In this document: one piece after another, positions 39,264 to 46,998 of the stretch | How the letters are laid out: each line of letters starts with the position of its first letter | How positions within the stretch are numbered: the first letter of the stretch is position 1 | NCBI RefSeq assembly: GCF_008386565.1 | Contig: NZ_VUKA01000002.1 | Location: forward strand, 310,001 to 374,000 | DNA from: Teichococcus oryzae | Lineage (GTDB): Bacteria > Pseudomonadota > Alphaproteobacteria > Acetobacterales > Acetobacteraceae | Length of the DNA: 64,000 nt | Reading direction: 5' to 3' | Program-made: the position numbers and the translations under genes | Notes under the pieces: model-generated | Seen by the model: only the letters and a program-made list of their open reading frames with translations | Databases searched by the model: none | What the model was told of the DNA's origin: nothing

Positions 39264-40307
39264 TCAGCCGGTGCGGATGACCCGCGCCAGCGCCGCCACA
39301 TGCTCGGGCGGCGTCGGCGGCACGATGCCGTGGCCCAGGTTGAACACAAAGGGCCGCCCGCGCATCGCGGCCAGGATGGAGCGCGCCTCCGCCTCCATCG
39401 CCGCCCCGCCGGCCACCACCGCCTGCGGGTCCAGGTTGCCCTGCAGGGTGACCCCCGGGGCCACCTGCGCGGCCGCCCAGCGCGGGTCCATGCCCGTGTC
39501 CATGGCCACCGTGCCGACGCCCGCCCGATCGGCGTATTCCACGATCAACGGACCGGCTAGGCGGGGAAAGCCGATCAGCGGGATGTCCGGCCGCGCCTTG
39601 CGGATGCCGCGCACGATGGCCGCCGCCGGCTCGATCGACCAGCGCCGGAACTGGGCCGGGGACAGCAGGCCCGCCCAGCTGTCGAACAGCATCAGCGCCT
39701 CGGCCCCCGCCTCGGCCTGGGCGAGGAGGTATTCCACGGTGCTGTCCACCAGCAGCCGGATCAGCTTGCCGAACAGCAAGGGATCGACATAGGCGAGGCG
39801 GCGCGTTTCGGCGAAGTCCTTTCCCCCTTTGCCATCGACCATGTAGCAGGCGACCGTGAAGGGGCTGCCGGCGAAGCCGATCAGGGTGGTTCGCGGCGCC
39901 TCGGCCGCCAGTCCGGCGCGGACGCGCGCCACGGTTTCCAGGATCGGGGCGATGTTGGGCCGCACCATGTCCGGCCGCAGCGCGGACAGCCCCGCGGCGT
40001 CGCGGATCGGCGCCAGCAACGGCCCCTCACCCTCGGCGTAGCGCAGCTCCTGGCCCAGCGCCCAGGGCAGCATCAGGATGTCGCTGAACAGGATGGCGCC
40101 ATCCATGCCGTAGCGGCGGATCGGCTGCAGAGTCACCTCGGCCGCCAGTTCGGGCGTGGTGCAAAGGCTGATGAAGTCACCCGCCTGGGCGCGAAGTTCC
40201 CGGTATTCCGGCAGGTACCGCCCTGCCTGGCGCATCAGCCAGAAGGGTGGCGGCCAGAGCGCTTCGCCGGAAAGGGCACGGAGCAGGGGCTTTTGGGCGT
40301 GTTCCAT
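39264..40307 (-). CDS. hemE: Uroporphyrinogen decarboxylase
   Basis: Decarboxylates uroporphyrinogen III to coproporphyrinogen III in heme biosynthesis. 347 residues. The N-terminal signature PFWLMRQAGRYLPEYRELR, with substrate-binding Arg residues, and FSDILMLPWALGQ (catalytic Asp) are intact, as is LIGFAGSPFTVACYM. It is divergent from ppsR across a 343-base gap. hemE next to ppsR and maf marks the replication origin in Caulobacter and relatives. Confidence 0.97.
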   Translation of the reverse strand: MEHAQKPLLRALSGEALWPPPFWLMRQAGRYLPEYRELRAQAGDFISLCTTPELAAEVTLQPIRRYGMDGAILFSDILMLPWALGQELRYAEGEGPLLAPIRDAAGLSALRPDMVRPNIAPILETVARVRAGLAAEAPRTTLIGFAGSPFTVACYMVDGKGGKDFAETRRLAYVDPLLFGKLIRLLVDSTVEYLLAQAEAGAEALMLFDSWAGLLSPAQFRRWSIEPAAAIVRGIRKARPDIPLIGFPRLAGPLIVEYADRAGVGTVAMDTGMDPRWAAAQVAPGVTLQGNLDPQAVVAGGAAMEAEARSILAAMRGRPFVFNLGHGIVPPTPPEHVAALARVIRTG

Positions 40308-40650
40308 GGACCCTCTCTCTCTGAAAAAGAGTCTTTAAGAAAGATGGGGGAGTCTATTGGCCTGTGGAAAACGTGGACGCAGTGGACGGACTCGCCATCC
40401 ACAAAGTTTTCCACAGCCCCGACTCGGATAAGAATCGTGCTGTGCAGCGGATTTTTGGCGATTTTCCCGGACTCGCGCCGCCTGATCTGAAGAATCATAC
40501 CCAGGCCTTTGATTCCGTGCCCTTCATCCCCGTCTTTCCCGGGTGGGCTTACCAAGGGCGGATGTTTTCCCCATTGTCCACCCCAATCCCCGTTATCCTC
40601 CACTGCCGGAAACGCCGCTTCCGGGCCGAACAGCAGAACCCCCAGCACAG
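40308..40650. other. oriC: Putative chromosomal replication origin (oriC) between hemE and ppsR
   Basis: Non-coding. DnaA-box-like 9-mers (consensus TTATCCACA) include TGTGGAAAA at 40363-40371 and TTTTCCACA at 40407-40415 (8 of 9 each), CCATCCACA at 40395-40403, TTGTCCACC at 40574-40582 and TTATCCTCC at 40593-40601 (7 of 9 each). Eight GANTC sites lie in 40329-40515. AT-rich stretches (GAAAAAGAG, ATTTTTGGCGATTTT) contrast with the GC-rich flanks. The Caulobacter origin lies between the same two genes. No DnaA-box arrangement has been tested. Confidence 0.65.
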
Positions 40651-41517
40651 ATGCCGCACCGAATGTTCAACCTGCACCTGGTTTCCGACAGCACGGGAGA
40701 AACGCTGAACTCCATCGCCCGTGCCACGCTGGCGCGATTCTCCGACCCGCATGTGGTGCATCATCGCTGGTCCCTTGTCCGCTCCCACCTGCAGCTCGAG
40801 CAGGTGCTGGAAGGCATCAAGGCGGAACCCGGGCCGGTGATGTTCACCCTGGTGGACCGTTCCCTCCGCCACGCGCTGGAGGAGGTCTGCCAGCAGATCG
40901 GCGTGCCCTGCCTGTCGGTGCTGGACCCGGTGATGAACCTGCTGCAGGCCCAGCTCGGCCAGGAAGCCAAGGAGAAGCGGGCCGCCCAGTATGTGCTGGA
41001 CGCCGATTACTTCCGCCGCATCGACGCCATGCACTACGTGCTGGCGCATGACGATGGCCAGGGGGTGGCGGGGATCGAGGAGGCGGATTGCGTGCTGGTG
41101 GGCGTGTCCCGCTCCTCCAAGACGCCCACCTGCTTCTACCTGGCCAATCGCGGCATCAAGGCCGCCAATGTGCCCATCGTGCCGACCTCCCCCTTGCCGC
41201 GGGAGCTGGAGAACCCGCCCTGCCCGGTGATCGGCCTGACCATCGACACCACGGCGCTGATCGACATCCGCCGGCACCGGCTGAAGATCATCGGTGCCGG
41301 CGGCGTCCGCCAGGACACCAATGACTACGTGGATTTCGAGGCGGTGAAGGCCGAGATCCAGGCGGCCCGCCGCCTTTGCACCAGCCATGGCTGGCCGGTG
41401 ATCGACGTCACCCGCCGCTCCATCGAGGAAACCGCCGCCACGGTGCTGCAATTGATGGAGGCCTGGCACGCACGCAGGGCCCAGCAGGGACCGAAGCCTG
41501 GGATGATCGGGGCATGA
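40651..41517 (+). CDS. Pyruvate, phosphate dikinase regulatory protein (DUF299 kinase/pyrophosphorylase)
   Basis: Bifunctional enzyme that phosphorylates and dephosphorylates pyruvate phosphate dikinase (or PEP synthase). 288 residues. [19 protein letters not shown] opens the conserved region, and the P-loop [10 protein letters not shown] is at 151-160. The start may instead be the ATG at 40663. It overlaps maf by four bases (ATGA). Its position beside hemE across the origin region is conserved from Caulobacter to Rickettsia. Confidence 0.93.
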   Translation: MPHRMFNLHLVSDSTGETLNSIARATLARFSDPHVVHHRWSLVRSHLQLEQVLEGIKAEPGPVMFTLVDRSLRHALEEVCQQIGVPCLSVLDPVMNLLQAQLGQEAKEKRAAQYVLDADYFRRIDAMHYVLAHDDGQGVAGIEEADCVLVGVSRSSKTPTCFYLANRGIKAANVPIVPTSPLPRELENPPCPVIGLTIDTTALIDIRRHRLKIIGAGGVRQDTNDYVDFEAVKAEIQAARRLCTSHGWPVIDVTRRSIEETAATVLQLMEAWHARRAQQGPKPGMIGA

Positions 41518-42113
41518 GCATCCGGCTGCTTCTCGCCTCCTCCTCCGCCACGCGGGCCACGCTGCTGCGCTCGGCCGGCCTGACCTTCGAGGCGCTGCCG
41601 GCGGCGGTGGACGAGGCGGCGCTGAAGCAATCCGCCCAGGCCGAGGGCCTTTCCCCCGCCGATGCCGCCCTCCTGCTGGCCGAGGCCAAGGCGATGCGCA
41701 TCGCCCGGCGCGAGCCGGAAGCGCTGGTGATCGGCGCCGACCAGCTTCTGGTCTGCGATGGCCAATGGTTCGACAAGCCGGAAACCCCCGCCGCGGCGCG
41801 CGACCAGCTTCTGGTGCTGCGCGGCAAGGCCCACATCCTGTTCACCGCCCTGGTGGCCTGGCGCGGCGGCCAGCGCGTTTGGCACCATGTGGCGACGCCG
41901 AAGCTCGTCATGCGCGACTTTTCCGACGCCTTTCTCGACCACTATCTGGCGGCGGAAGGGGCGGCGGTGTGCAGCTCGGTCGGTGCCTACCGGCTGGAAG
42001 GGCTTGGGGTTCAGCTGTTCCGCGATATCCAGGGCGAGCACAGCGCCATTCTCGGCCTGCCGCTGATGCCGCTTCTGGGCTTCCTGCGCCAGCATGGGGC
42101 GATCGCGGCCTGA
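41514..42113 (+). CDS. maf: Maf-family nucleotide pyrophosphatase
   Basis: 199 residues with [19 protein letters not shown] at the start, [18 protein letters not shown] (catalytic Asp region) and the [14 protein letters not shown] block. Maf proteins hydrolyse modified or canonical nucleoside triphosphates to monophosphates. Translation is coupled to the PPDK regulator through an ATGA overlap. In many alphaproteobacteria aroE, coaE and dnaQ follow; here a terminator and a glycosyltransferase follow. Confidence 0.93.
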   Translation: MSIRLLLASSSATRATLLRSAGLTFEALPAAVDEAALKQSAQAEGLSPADAALLLAEAKAMRIARREPEALVIGADQLLVCDGQWFDKPETPAAARDQLLVLRGKAHILFTALVAWRGGQRVWHHVATPKLVMRDFSDAFLDHYLAAEGAAVCSSVGAYRLEGLGVQLFRDIQGEHSAILGLPLMPLLGFLRQHGAIAA

Positions 42114-42339
42114 GGGCCGCACCGCCGGAACATCCGGCAGGGAATATTCCACCAATCCCAGCGCGCCCCTGATCACGCGCCGCCAGGGCCCGCATTCCAC
42201 GATCCGCCACCCTGTTCCGCCGCGCTGTCGCGGCCGGTGCCTTTCCGGCTGATCGCCGCCCGTCCCGCCTCCAGGCCGGGATGCCGCGCCATGCCCTGAT
42301 GGCATGATCCTGGAGGAACGATCGCCGAGGCTTTCTTCG

Positions 42340-42358
42340 CGGTTCGCGAACCGTTTTT
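42340..42358 (+). terminator. Intrinsic terminator of the ppsR-maf operon
   Basis: CGGTT/AACCG with loop CGCG, a perfect 14-base palindrome, followed by TTTTT. It lies 226 bases after maf and closes the origin-side operon. Confidence 0.7.
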
Positions 42359-42408
42359 GCCAGACACCAAGCCGTTCCAGCCGCATGCCCCATGCCGGAC
42401 CGGCTTCA

Positions 42409-42429
42409 CTGTTTCGCGACGTGAAACAG
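42409..42429. promoter_or_regulatory. Inverted repeat resembling a parS site
   Basis: CTGTTTC and GAAACAG are separated by GCGACGT. The arms equal those of the ParB site TGTTTCACGTGAAACA, but the centre is three bases longer, so ParB binding is doubtful. It may instead be an operator for the adjacent glycosyltransferase. Confidence 0.3.
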
Positions 42430-42431
42430 CG

Positions 42432-42460
42432 TTGCAACAAAATATGAGAGAACGTAATAA
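42432..42460 (+). promoter_or_regulatory. Sigma70-type promoter for the glycosyltransferase
   Basis: TTGCAA at 42432-42437 and TAATAA at 42455-42460, spaced 17 bases. The predicted start near 42467 is downstream of the first ATG (42444) and would favour a TTG at 42492, which has AAGGA seven bases upstream. Confidence 0.5.
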
Positions 42461-43700
42461 ATATTGGAACAGTCCCGAAAAGGAAGCAGTCTTGCTTTAT
42501 GGTCCCTTGCCGTCCCTGGCTGCGAACACCTCAGGGACAAAGGGGAAGATTGATCCGCTCTGCGTCCGCGTTGTCGATCCCTCCCTGTTCACCGTTCCCT
42601 ATTGCGAAGCGCTGGTGGGCGCCCTTGAGGAGGCGGGCGCGGAGGTGAAGCTGGTGGGCCGACCGCCGCGAAAAGGTGAGACCCGGCCCCGGATTCCCTT
42701 TGAACCGCGCTTCTACCGCCGCTCGGACACGCTTTCCCGCCGGATCGGCAAGCCCGGAATGGCGCTGAAGGCCCTGGAACATTGCCTTGACGCCACGAGC
42801 TTCGCGCTGAGCGCGCTGCCCAAGGGAGCCATCGCGCATTTCCAGTGGCTGCCCTTTCCGCTCGCGGATTCCGTCGCGCTGCGCTTGTGCCGTAGGAGGG
42901 GTCCGGTTGTGGTGACCGTGCACGACACAAAACCCTTCAACGGCACGCCCACCTCGAAGCTGCAGCTGCACGGCTTCACCGCCGCCCTTGGCCTTGCCGA
43001 CCGCCTCATCGTCCATACCTGGACCGGGCTGGAGCACCTCGTCGCCAGCGGGCTCGACCGTGCCCGGATCCGCTGCATCCCGCACGGGCCGCTTGGCGGG
43101 TTCGAGGATGTCCCGCCGCCGCCCGAGACGGGGCCGATGACCCTCGTCGCCTTTGGCAAAATCCGCCACTACAAGGGCATCGACGTGCTGATCGAGGCAT
43201 TGGCCGCGCTGAGCCGCGAGGAACGCAAGGCGCTGAAGGTGATCGTCGCCGGCGAGCCGATGATGGACATCGCCCCGCTCCAGGCCCGGGTCGCCGCAAC
43301 CGGCCTGGGCGGCACGATCGAATGGCGGCTCGGCCATCTTGGCGAGGAAACGATGCGCGACCTTTTCACCGAGGCCGGCGGCTTCGTTTTCCCTTATCGC
43401 GAGATCGAGGCGAGCGGCGTGCTTTTCCTGGTGCAGGGGCTGGGGCGCTGGATGATTGCTTCCCGCCTTGGCGCCTTCGCCGAAACGATCAGCGACGGCG
43501 AATCGGGCCGTCTGGTGGCGGCGGAGGATGTTCCGGCGCTGACCGAGGCACTGCGGGAATGCGTGCGGTTCCGGCCAAGGCCTTCGGGGGCGGTCTCGGT
43601 CCAGGGCTGGGACGACATCGCGGAAGCGACCCTCGCGACCTACCGGGAAGCGCTCCTGCAGTGGCAGGCAACGCATCGGGGCAAGGCCGCATCCGCCTGA
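42444..43700 (+). CDS. Group 4-type glycosyltransferase
   Basis: Up to 418 residues of a GT-B fold glycosyltransferase. The N-terminal domain opens near VRVVDPSLFTVPYCEALVGAL; the C-terminal nucleotide-sugar half has LVAFGKIRHYKGIDVLIEAL and a GGFVFPYREIEASGVLF stretch with the catalytic-type Glu pair. No signal peptide or membrane anchor. It probably adds a sugar to a surface polysaccharide; donor and acceptor are unknown. The start is uncertain: a promoter lies across the first ATG, so TTG at 42492 is a strong alternative. The upstream DNA is unusually AT-rich, which may mean acquisition or insertion beside the origin cluster. Confidence 0.82.
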   Translation: MRERNKYWNSPEKEAVLLYGPLPSLAANTSGTKGKIDPLCVRVVDPSLFTVPYCEALVGALEEAGAEVKLVGRPPRKGETRPRIPFEPRFYRRSDTLSRRIGKPGMALKALEHCLDATSFALSALPKGAIAHFQWLPFPLADSVALRLCRRRGPVVVTVHDTKPFNGTPTSKLQLHGFTAALGLADRLIVHTWTGLEHLVASGLDRARIRCIPHGPLGGFEDVPPPPETGPMTLVAFGKIRHYKGIDVLIEALAALSREERKALKVIVAGEPMMDIAPLQARVAATGLGGTIEWRLGHLGEETMRDLFTEAGGFVFPYREIEASGVLFLVQGLGRWMIASRLGAFAETISDGESGRLVAAEDVPALTEALRECVRFRPRPSGAVSVQGWDDIAEATLATYREALLQWQATHRGKAASA

Positions 43701-43750
43701 TGGAACAAGGATGCGCGCCGGAAATGGCGCCATCCCCGGGGCAGCGATTG

Positions 43751-43784
43751 GCCGGGCGAAAGGCGGGCATGCCTCCCGCCCGGC
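43751..43784. terminator. Hairpin between convergent glycosyltransferase and hrcA
   Basis: GCCGGGCG/CGCCCGGC enclose an inner GGCGGG/CCCGCC stem. No U-tract. It lies between two convergent stops, so it may terminate both transcripts. Confidence 0.4.
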
Positions 43785-43791
43785 GGCTTCC

Positions 43792-44883
43792 TCAGCCCAG
43801 CATCTGCCCGATCACCCGCGCCGTGTAGTCCACCACGGGAATCACCCGGCCGTAATTGATCCGCGTCGGGCCGATCACGCCCAGCGCGCCGACGATCTGC
43901 TCCTTCTTGTCGCGGAAGGGTGAGACCACCATGGACAGGCCGGCGCTGTTGAACAGCCCCGACTCGGCGCCGATGAAGATCTGAACGCCCTGGCCGCGCT
44001 GCGCCAGTTCCAGCAGGCGCAGCATGGTTTCCTGCGCTTCCAGCCGCTCGAACAGGGCTTGGATTTCCTGCAGGCGCGCGATCTGGTCGATGTTCTCCAG
44101 CAACTTCGACTGGCCGCGCAGGATCAGCGAGCCGCCGCCGCCGCCGGCCCAGGTCGCCAGCCCGCTTTCCACCATCTGCTGCGTCAGCGCATCCAGCGCC
44201 GAGCGGTTCGCCTGGATCTCCTCCGCGACGGTTCCCCGAGTTTCCTCCAGGGTGCGGCCGGACAGGCGGGCGTTGAGGTAGTTGGACGCCTGGGTGAAGG
44301 CCGAGGGCGGCAGCCCGGCCGGCACTTCGATGACGCGGTTCTCCACCTGGCCATGCGCGTTCACCAGCACCACCAGGGCCCGGCCGGGGGACAGCGCCAC
44401 GAACTCGATGTGCTTCACCGGCGCCTCGGTCTTCGGCGCCACCACCAGGCCGGCGGCGCCGGCCAGGCCCGAAAGCATCTGCCCCGCCTCGGACAGCGTT
44501 TCCTCCATCGACCGGCCGGCGGCGGCGCAGCGTATGGCGATGCTTTCGCGGTCCTCCTCGGACAGGTCGCCGAACTCCAGCAGGCCGTCCACGAACAGGC
44601 GCAGGCCCTGTTCCGTGGGCAGCCGGCCGGCCGAGGTGTGCGGGGCGTAAAGCAGCCCGGCTTCCTCCAGATCGGCCATGGCGTTCCGGATGGTGGCCGG
44701 CGACAGCGCCAGCGGCAGGCGGCGGGAAAGCGTGCGGGAGCCCACCGGCTCCCCGGTTTCGACGTAAAGCTCCACCACCTCGCGCAGGATTGCCGCCGCC
44801 CGGGTATTCAGGCCGGCCAGGCGCGGGATCTCCGTGCGTTGTCCGGTGAACAGGGGGCTGGGGGCTCTCGGCACGCGGTTCAT
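43792..44883 (-). CDS. hrcA: Heat-inducible transcription repressor HrcA
   Basis: Represses heat-shock operons by binding CIRCE elements. 363 residues: an N-terminal winged-helix region (GLNTRAAAILREVVELYVETGEPVGSRTLSRR, SPATIRNAMADLEEAGLL), then the HrcA core (HTSAGRLPTEQGLRLFVDGLL) and the C-terminal IGPTRINYGRVIPVVDYTARVI. No CIRCE repeat (TTAGCACTC-N9-GAGTGCTAA) was seen upstream of this gene. grpE is not adjacent. Confidence 0.95.
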   Translation of the reverse strand: MNRVPRAPSPLFTGQRTEIPRLAGLNTRAAAILREVVELYVETGEPVGSRTLSRRLPLALSPATIRNAMADLEEAGLLYAPHTSAGRLPTEQGLRLFVDGLLEFGDLSEEDRESIAIRCAAAGRSMEETLSEAGQMLSGLAGAAGLVVAPKTEAPVKHIEFVALSPGRALVVLVNAHGQVENRVIEVPAGLPPSAFTQASNYLNARLSGRTLEETRGTVAEEIQANRSALDALTQQMVESGLATWAGGGGGSLILRGQSKLLENIDQIARLQEIQALFERLEAQETMLRLLELAQRGQGVQIFIGAESGLFNSAGLSMVVSPFRDKKEQIVGALGVIGPTRINYGRVIPVVDYTARVIGQMLG

Positions 44884-45088
44884 CTCCTTGTCAGGGCCCG
44901 GCAGGATGGGCCGCCGCTCACCCAGGCTTGATGGCTCAGGCGATGCTTGGGCCGCATCATGTCACGCGCCGACACATCCTGGCCATGAAGCCGTAGCATC
45001 CTGTGCTTATTGGGATGCCAGGCCGTTGAGACAAGCCGGGCATGCCAGCCCGCCGATTGGGGCGGGGCTGATCGGCAAGGAGGCCACC

Positions 45089-45259
45089 ATGACGGATTCA
45101 ACCGGTTCCCGGCTCTGGCCGCTGGCCCTGATGACCTGGCTGGCCACCATGCCCGCCCTGCCGCGGGAGGCCGAGGCGCCATCCCCTCCCGATCAGGCCG
45201 AGATGGCGGAAGCGCCGCCCGCTCCCCAGGCGCCGCCGGAGGATGAGGAAACGGCGTGA
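45089..45259 (+). CDS. Small protein with one hydrophobic segment (56 aa)
   Basis: A strong AAGGAGG sits five bases before the ATG. Residues 9-25 (LWPLALMTWLATMPALP) are hydrophobic and could be a membrane anchor or signal. The rest is Pro/Ala/Glu-rich and acidic (ending PPEDEETA). The stop overlaps the GTG of the next small gene, so the pair is coupled. No family recognised. The position between hrcA and the potassium-transporter genes gives no firm clue. Confidence 0.6.
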   Translation: MTDSTGSRLWPLALMTWLATMPALPREAEAPSPPDQAEMAEAPPAPQAPPEDEETA

Positions 45260-45435
45260 CGCCCAACCCGGTGCTCGCCGGTTTCCTGCTGGTGCTGCTG
45301 GTGTTCGCACCCGCCGCCTCGCTGGTGGCGCTGCTGCTGAGCCGGGCTTCCCGCTTCCCTGGGCTGGCGGCTGGGCTGGTGGTGGTGGCGCTGATCGGCC
45401 TGTCCTGGGGCGGTTCGGTGCTGCTCACGCATTGA
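45256..45435 (+). CDS. Small two-helix membrane protein (59 aa)
   Basis: Starts with GTG inside the stop of the preceding gene (GTGA). The 59 residues contain two hydrophobic segments, about 7-29 (LAGFLLVLLVFAPAASLVALL) and 37-56 (GLAAGLVVVALIGLSWGGSV), joined by a short basic SRASRF loop. It looks like a small inner-membrane hairpin protein. It ends 24 bases before the convergent trkH stop. Small membrane peptides can be subunits of transporters (KdpF in the Kdp system), so a link to TrkH is possible but unproven. Confidence 0.6.
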   Translation: MTPNPVLAGFLLVLLVFAPAASLVALLLSRASRFPGLAAGLVVVALIGLSWGGSVLLTH

Positions 45436-45459
45436 CAGGCCGTGGCGTGGCAGCGGGCC

Positions 45460-46998
45460 TCAGCCGCGCCAGAAGCGCGGCATGAACAGGATCAGCACGG
45501 TGAACAATTCCAGCCGGCCCAGCAGCATGGCGAAGCACAGCAGCCATTTGGCGCCGATGGGAATCGCGGCGTAGTTGCCGGAAGGCCCGATCTCCGTGCC
45601 AAGGCCCGGGCCGACATTGGACAGCATGGCCACCGCGGCGCTGGCGCTGGTCAGGAAATCCAGCTCGAACAACATCAGCGCGATGGTCAGCGCGCCATAG
45701 CAGATGAAATACAGCGCAAAGAACACCACCACCGAGCCGACCACGTCATCGGGCAGCAGCTTGCCGCCATAGGCGCGTGGAAACACGCCGCGCGGGTAAA
45801 GCAGGCGCAGGAAATGCGCCCGCAGCATCACCGCCACGACCTCGAAGCGGAAGATCTTCATGCCGCCCGAGGTCGAGCCGGTGCAGCCGCCGATGAACAT
45901 CAGCCCATAGAACAGCCCGGTCGCCGCATTGCCCCAGGTGGTATAGTCGGAGGAAGCGAAGCCGGTGGTGGTGACCACCGACACCACGTTCAGCATGGCA
46001 TGGCGGATCGCCGCCTCCGGCCCATAGATGCCGCGTGCCCAGAGCCACAGCGCCAGAAGGGCCGAGACCACCAGGATCAGCCCCAGGAAGCTTCGCACCT
46101 GCGCATCCCGCCAGATCGCCCAGTCGCCGCGCAACGCCCGCACATACAGGACGAAGGGCAGCGCGCCGGCCACCATGCCAAGCGTCGCTATCCAGTGGAT
46201 GGCGGGGATCTGCCAGCGCGCCAGGGAGGTATCGGCGGTGGAGAAGCCGGCGGTGGAGATGGTGCTCAGCGCATGCGTCACCGCCTCGAACGGCGCCATG
46301 CCCGCCAGCCAGTAAGCCATGCCGCAGGCCAGCGTCAGCGCCGCATAGACCAGGGCGATGGCCTTGGCGATCTGCCGCGCGCGCGGCAGCACCTTTTCCG
46401 ACCGGTCGGAGCTTTCGGTCCGGAACAGCTGCATCCCGCCCACGCCCAGCGCCGGCAGGATGGCGACCACCGTGGCGATGATGCCGATGCCGCCCAGCCA
46501 TTGCAGCAGGGACCGCCACAGCAGGATGCCGGGCGGCGCCTTGTCCAGCCCGGACAGCACGGTGGCGCCTGTGGTGGTCAGCCCCGAAACCGCCTCGAAA
46601 TAGCTGTGGGTGACATGGCCGCTGAGGCCCGGCTGCGCGGACAGAAAGAACGGAAGCGCGGCGCAAGCCGATGTCAGCGCCCAGCTCAGCGGCGTCAGCA
46701 CAAAGGCTTGGCGCAGCGTCAGGCCGCAGGAAAGGTCGCAGCGCGTGGCGCGCACCAGCAGCGCCGCGAAGGCCCCGATGCCGAGGCTGGCGAAGAAGAA
46801 CGGCTTCCAGTCGGGATTGCCATAGGCGCCATCCACCACCGCCGGCAGCAGCATGAAGCCGGCCAGGGCCAGCAGCATGAAGCTCGCCAGGTGCAGCACC
46901 GGCTGCATCGCCGGCGGCGACCAGGCGCCGGGCGCGGCGGCCGGGCCGGGGCCCCGGGCGCTCCGCCTGGGTCGGGGGGGGGCGGCCTCAAGGGTCAT
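45460..46998 (-). CDS. trkH: Potassium uptake protein TrkH
   Basis: Inner-membrane K+ channel subunit. About 512 residues with four P-loop filter regions; the last, GGCTGSTSGGMKIFR, is the TrkH/KtrB hallmark, and SGLTTTGATVLSG is the first. Translation from the ATG at 46998 overlaps the end of trkA by 11 bases; a later Met (before QPVLHLASF) is possible, since the first 30 residues are only Pro/Arg-rich. It forms a K+ uptake complex with TrkA encoded just upstream. Confidence 0.94.
   Translation of the reverse strand: MTLEAAPPRPRRSARGPGPAAAPGAWSPPAMQPVLHLASFMLLALAGFMLLPAVVDGAYGNPDWKPFFFASLGIGAFAALLVRATRCDLSCGLTLRQAFVLTPLSWALTSACAALPFFLSAQPGLSGHVTHSYFEAVSGLTTTGATVLSGLDKAPPGILLWRSLLQWLGGIGIIATVVAILPALGVGGMQLFRTESSDRSEKVLPRARQIAKAIALVYAALTLACGMAYWLAGMAPFEAVTHALSTISTAGFSTADTSLARWQIPAIHWIATLGMVAGALPFVLYVRALRGDWAIWRDAQVRSFLGLILVVSALLALWLWARGIYGPEAAIRHAMLNVVSVVTTTGFASSDYTTWGNAATGLFYGLMFIGGCTGSTSGGMKIFRFEVVAVMLRAHFLRLLYPRGVFPRAYGGKLLPDDVVGSVVVFFALYFICYGALTIALMLFELDFLTSASAAVAMLSNVGPGLGTEIGPSGNYAAIPIGAKWLLCFAMLLGRLELFTVLILFMPRFWRG

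Larger units (their letters stand above)
42114..42443. other. Gap between maf and the glycosyltransferase
   Basis: 330 bases without a gene. It is GC-rich up to the terminator at 42340 and becomes AT-rich after 42430. It holds the maf terminator, a parS-like inverted repeat (42409-42429) and part of the glycosyltransferase promoter. No open frame with family resemblance was seen. Confidence 0.5.

Noticed and set aside
44884-45088. CIRCE element upstream of hrcA
   Set aside because: No TTAGCACTC-N9-GAGTGCTAA inverted repeat or close variant was found in the hrcA upstream region.
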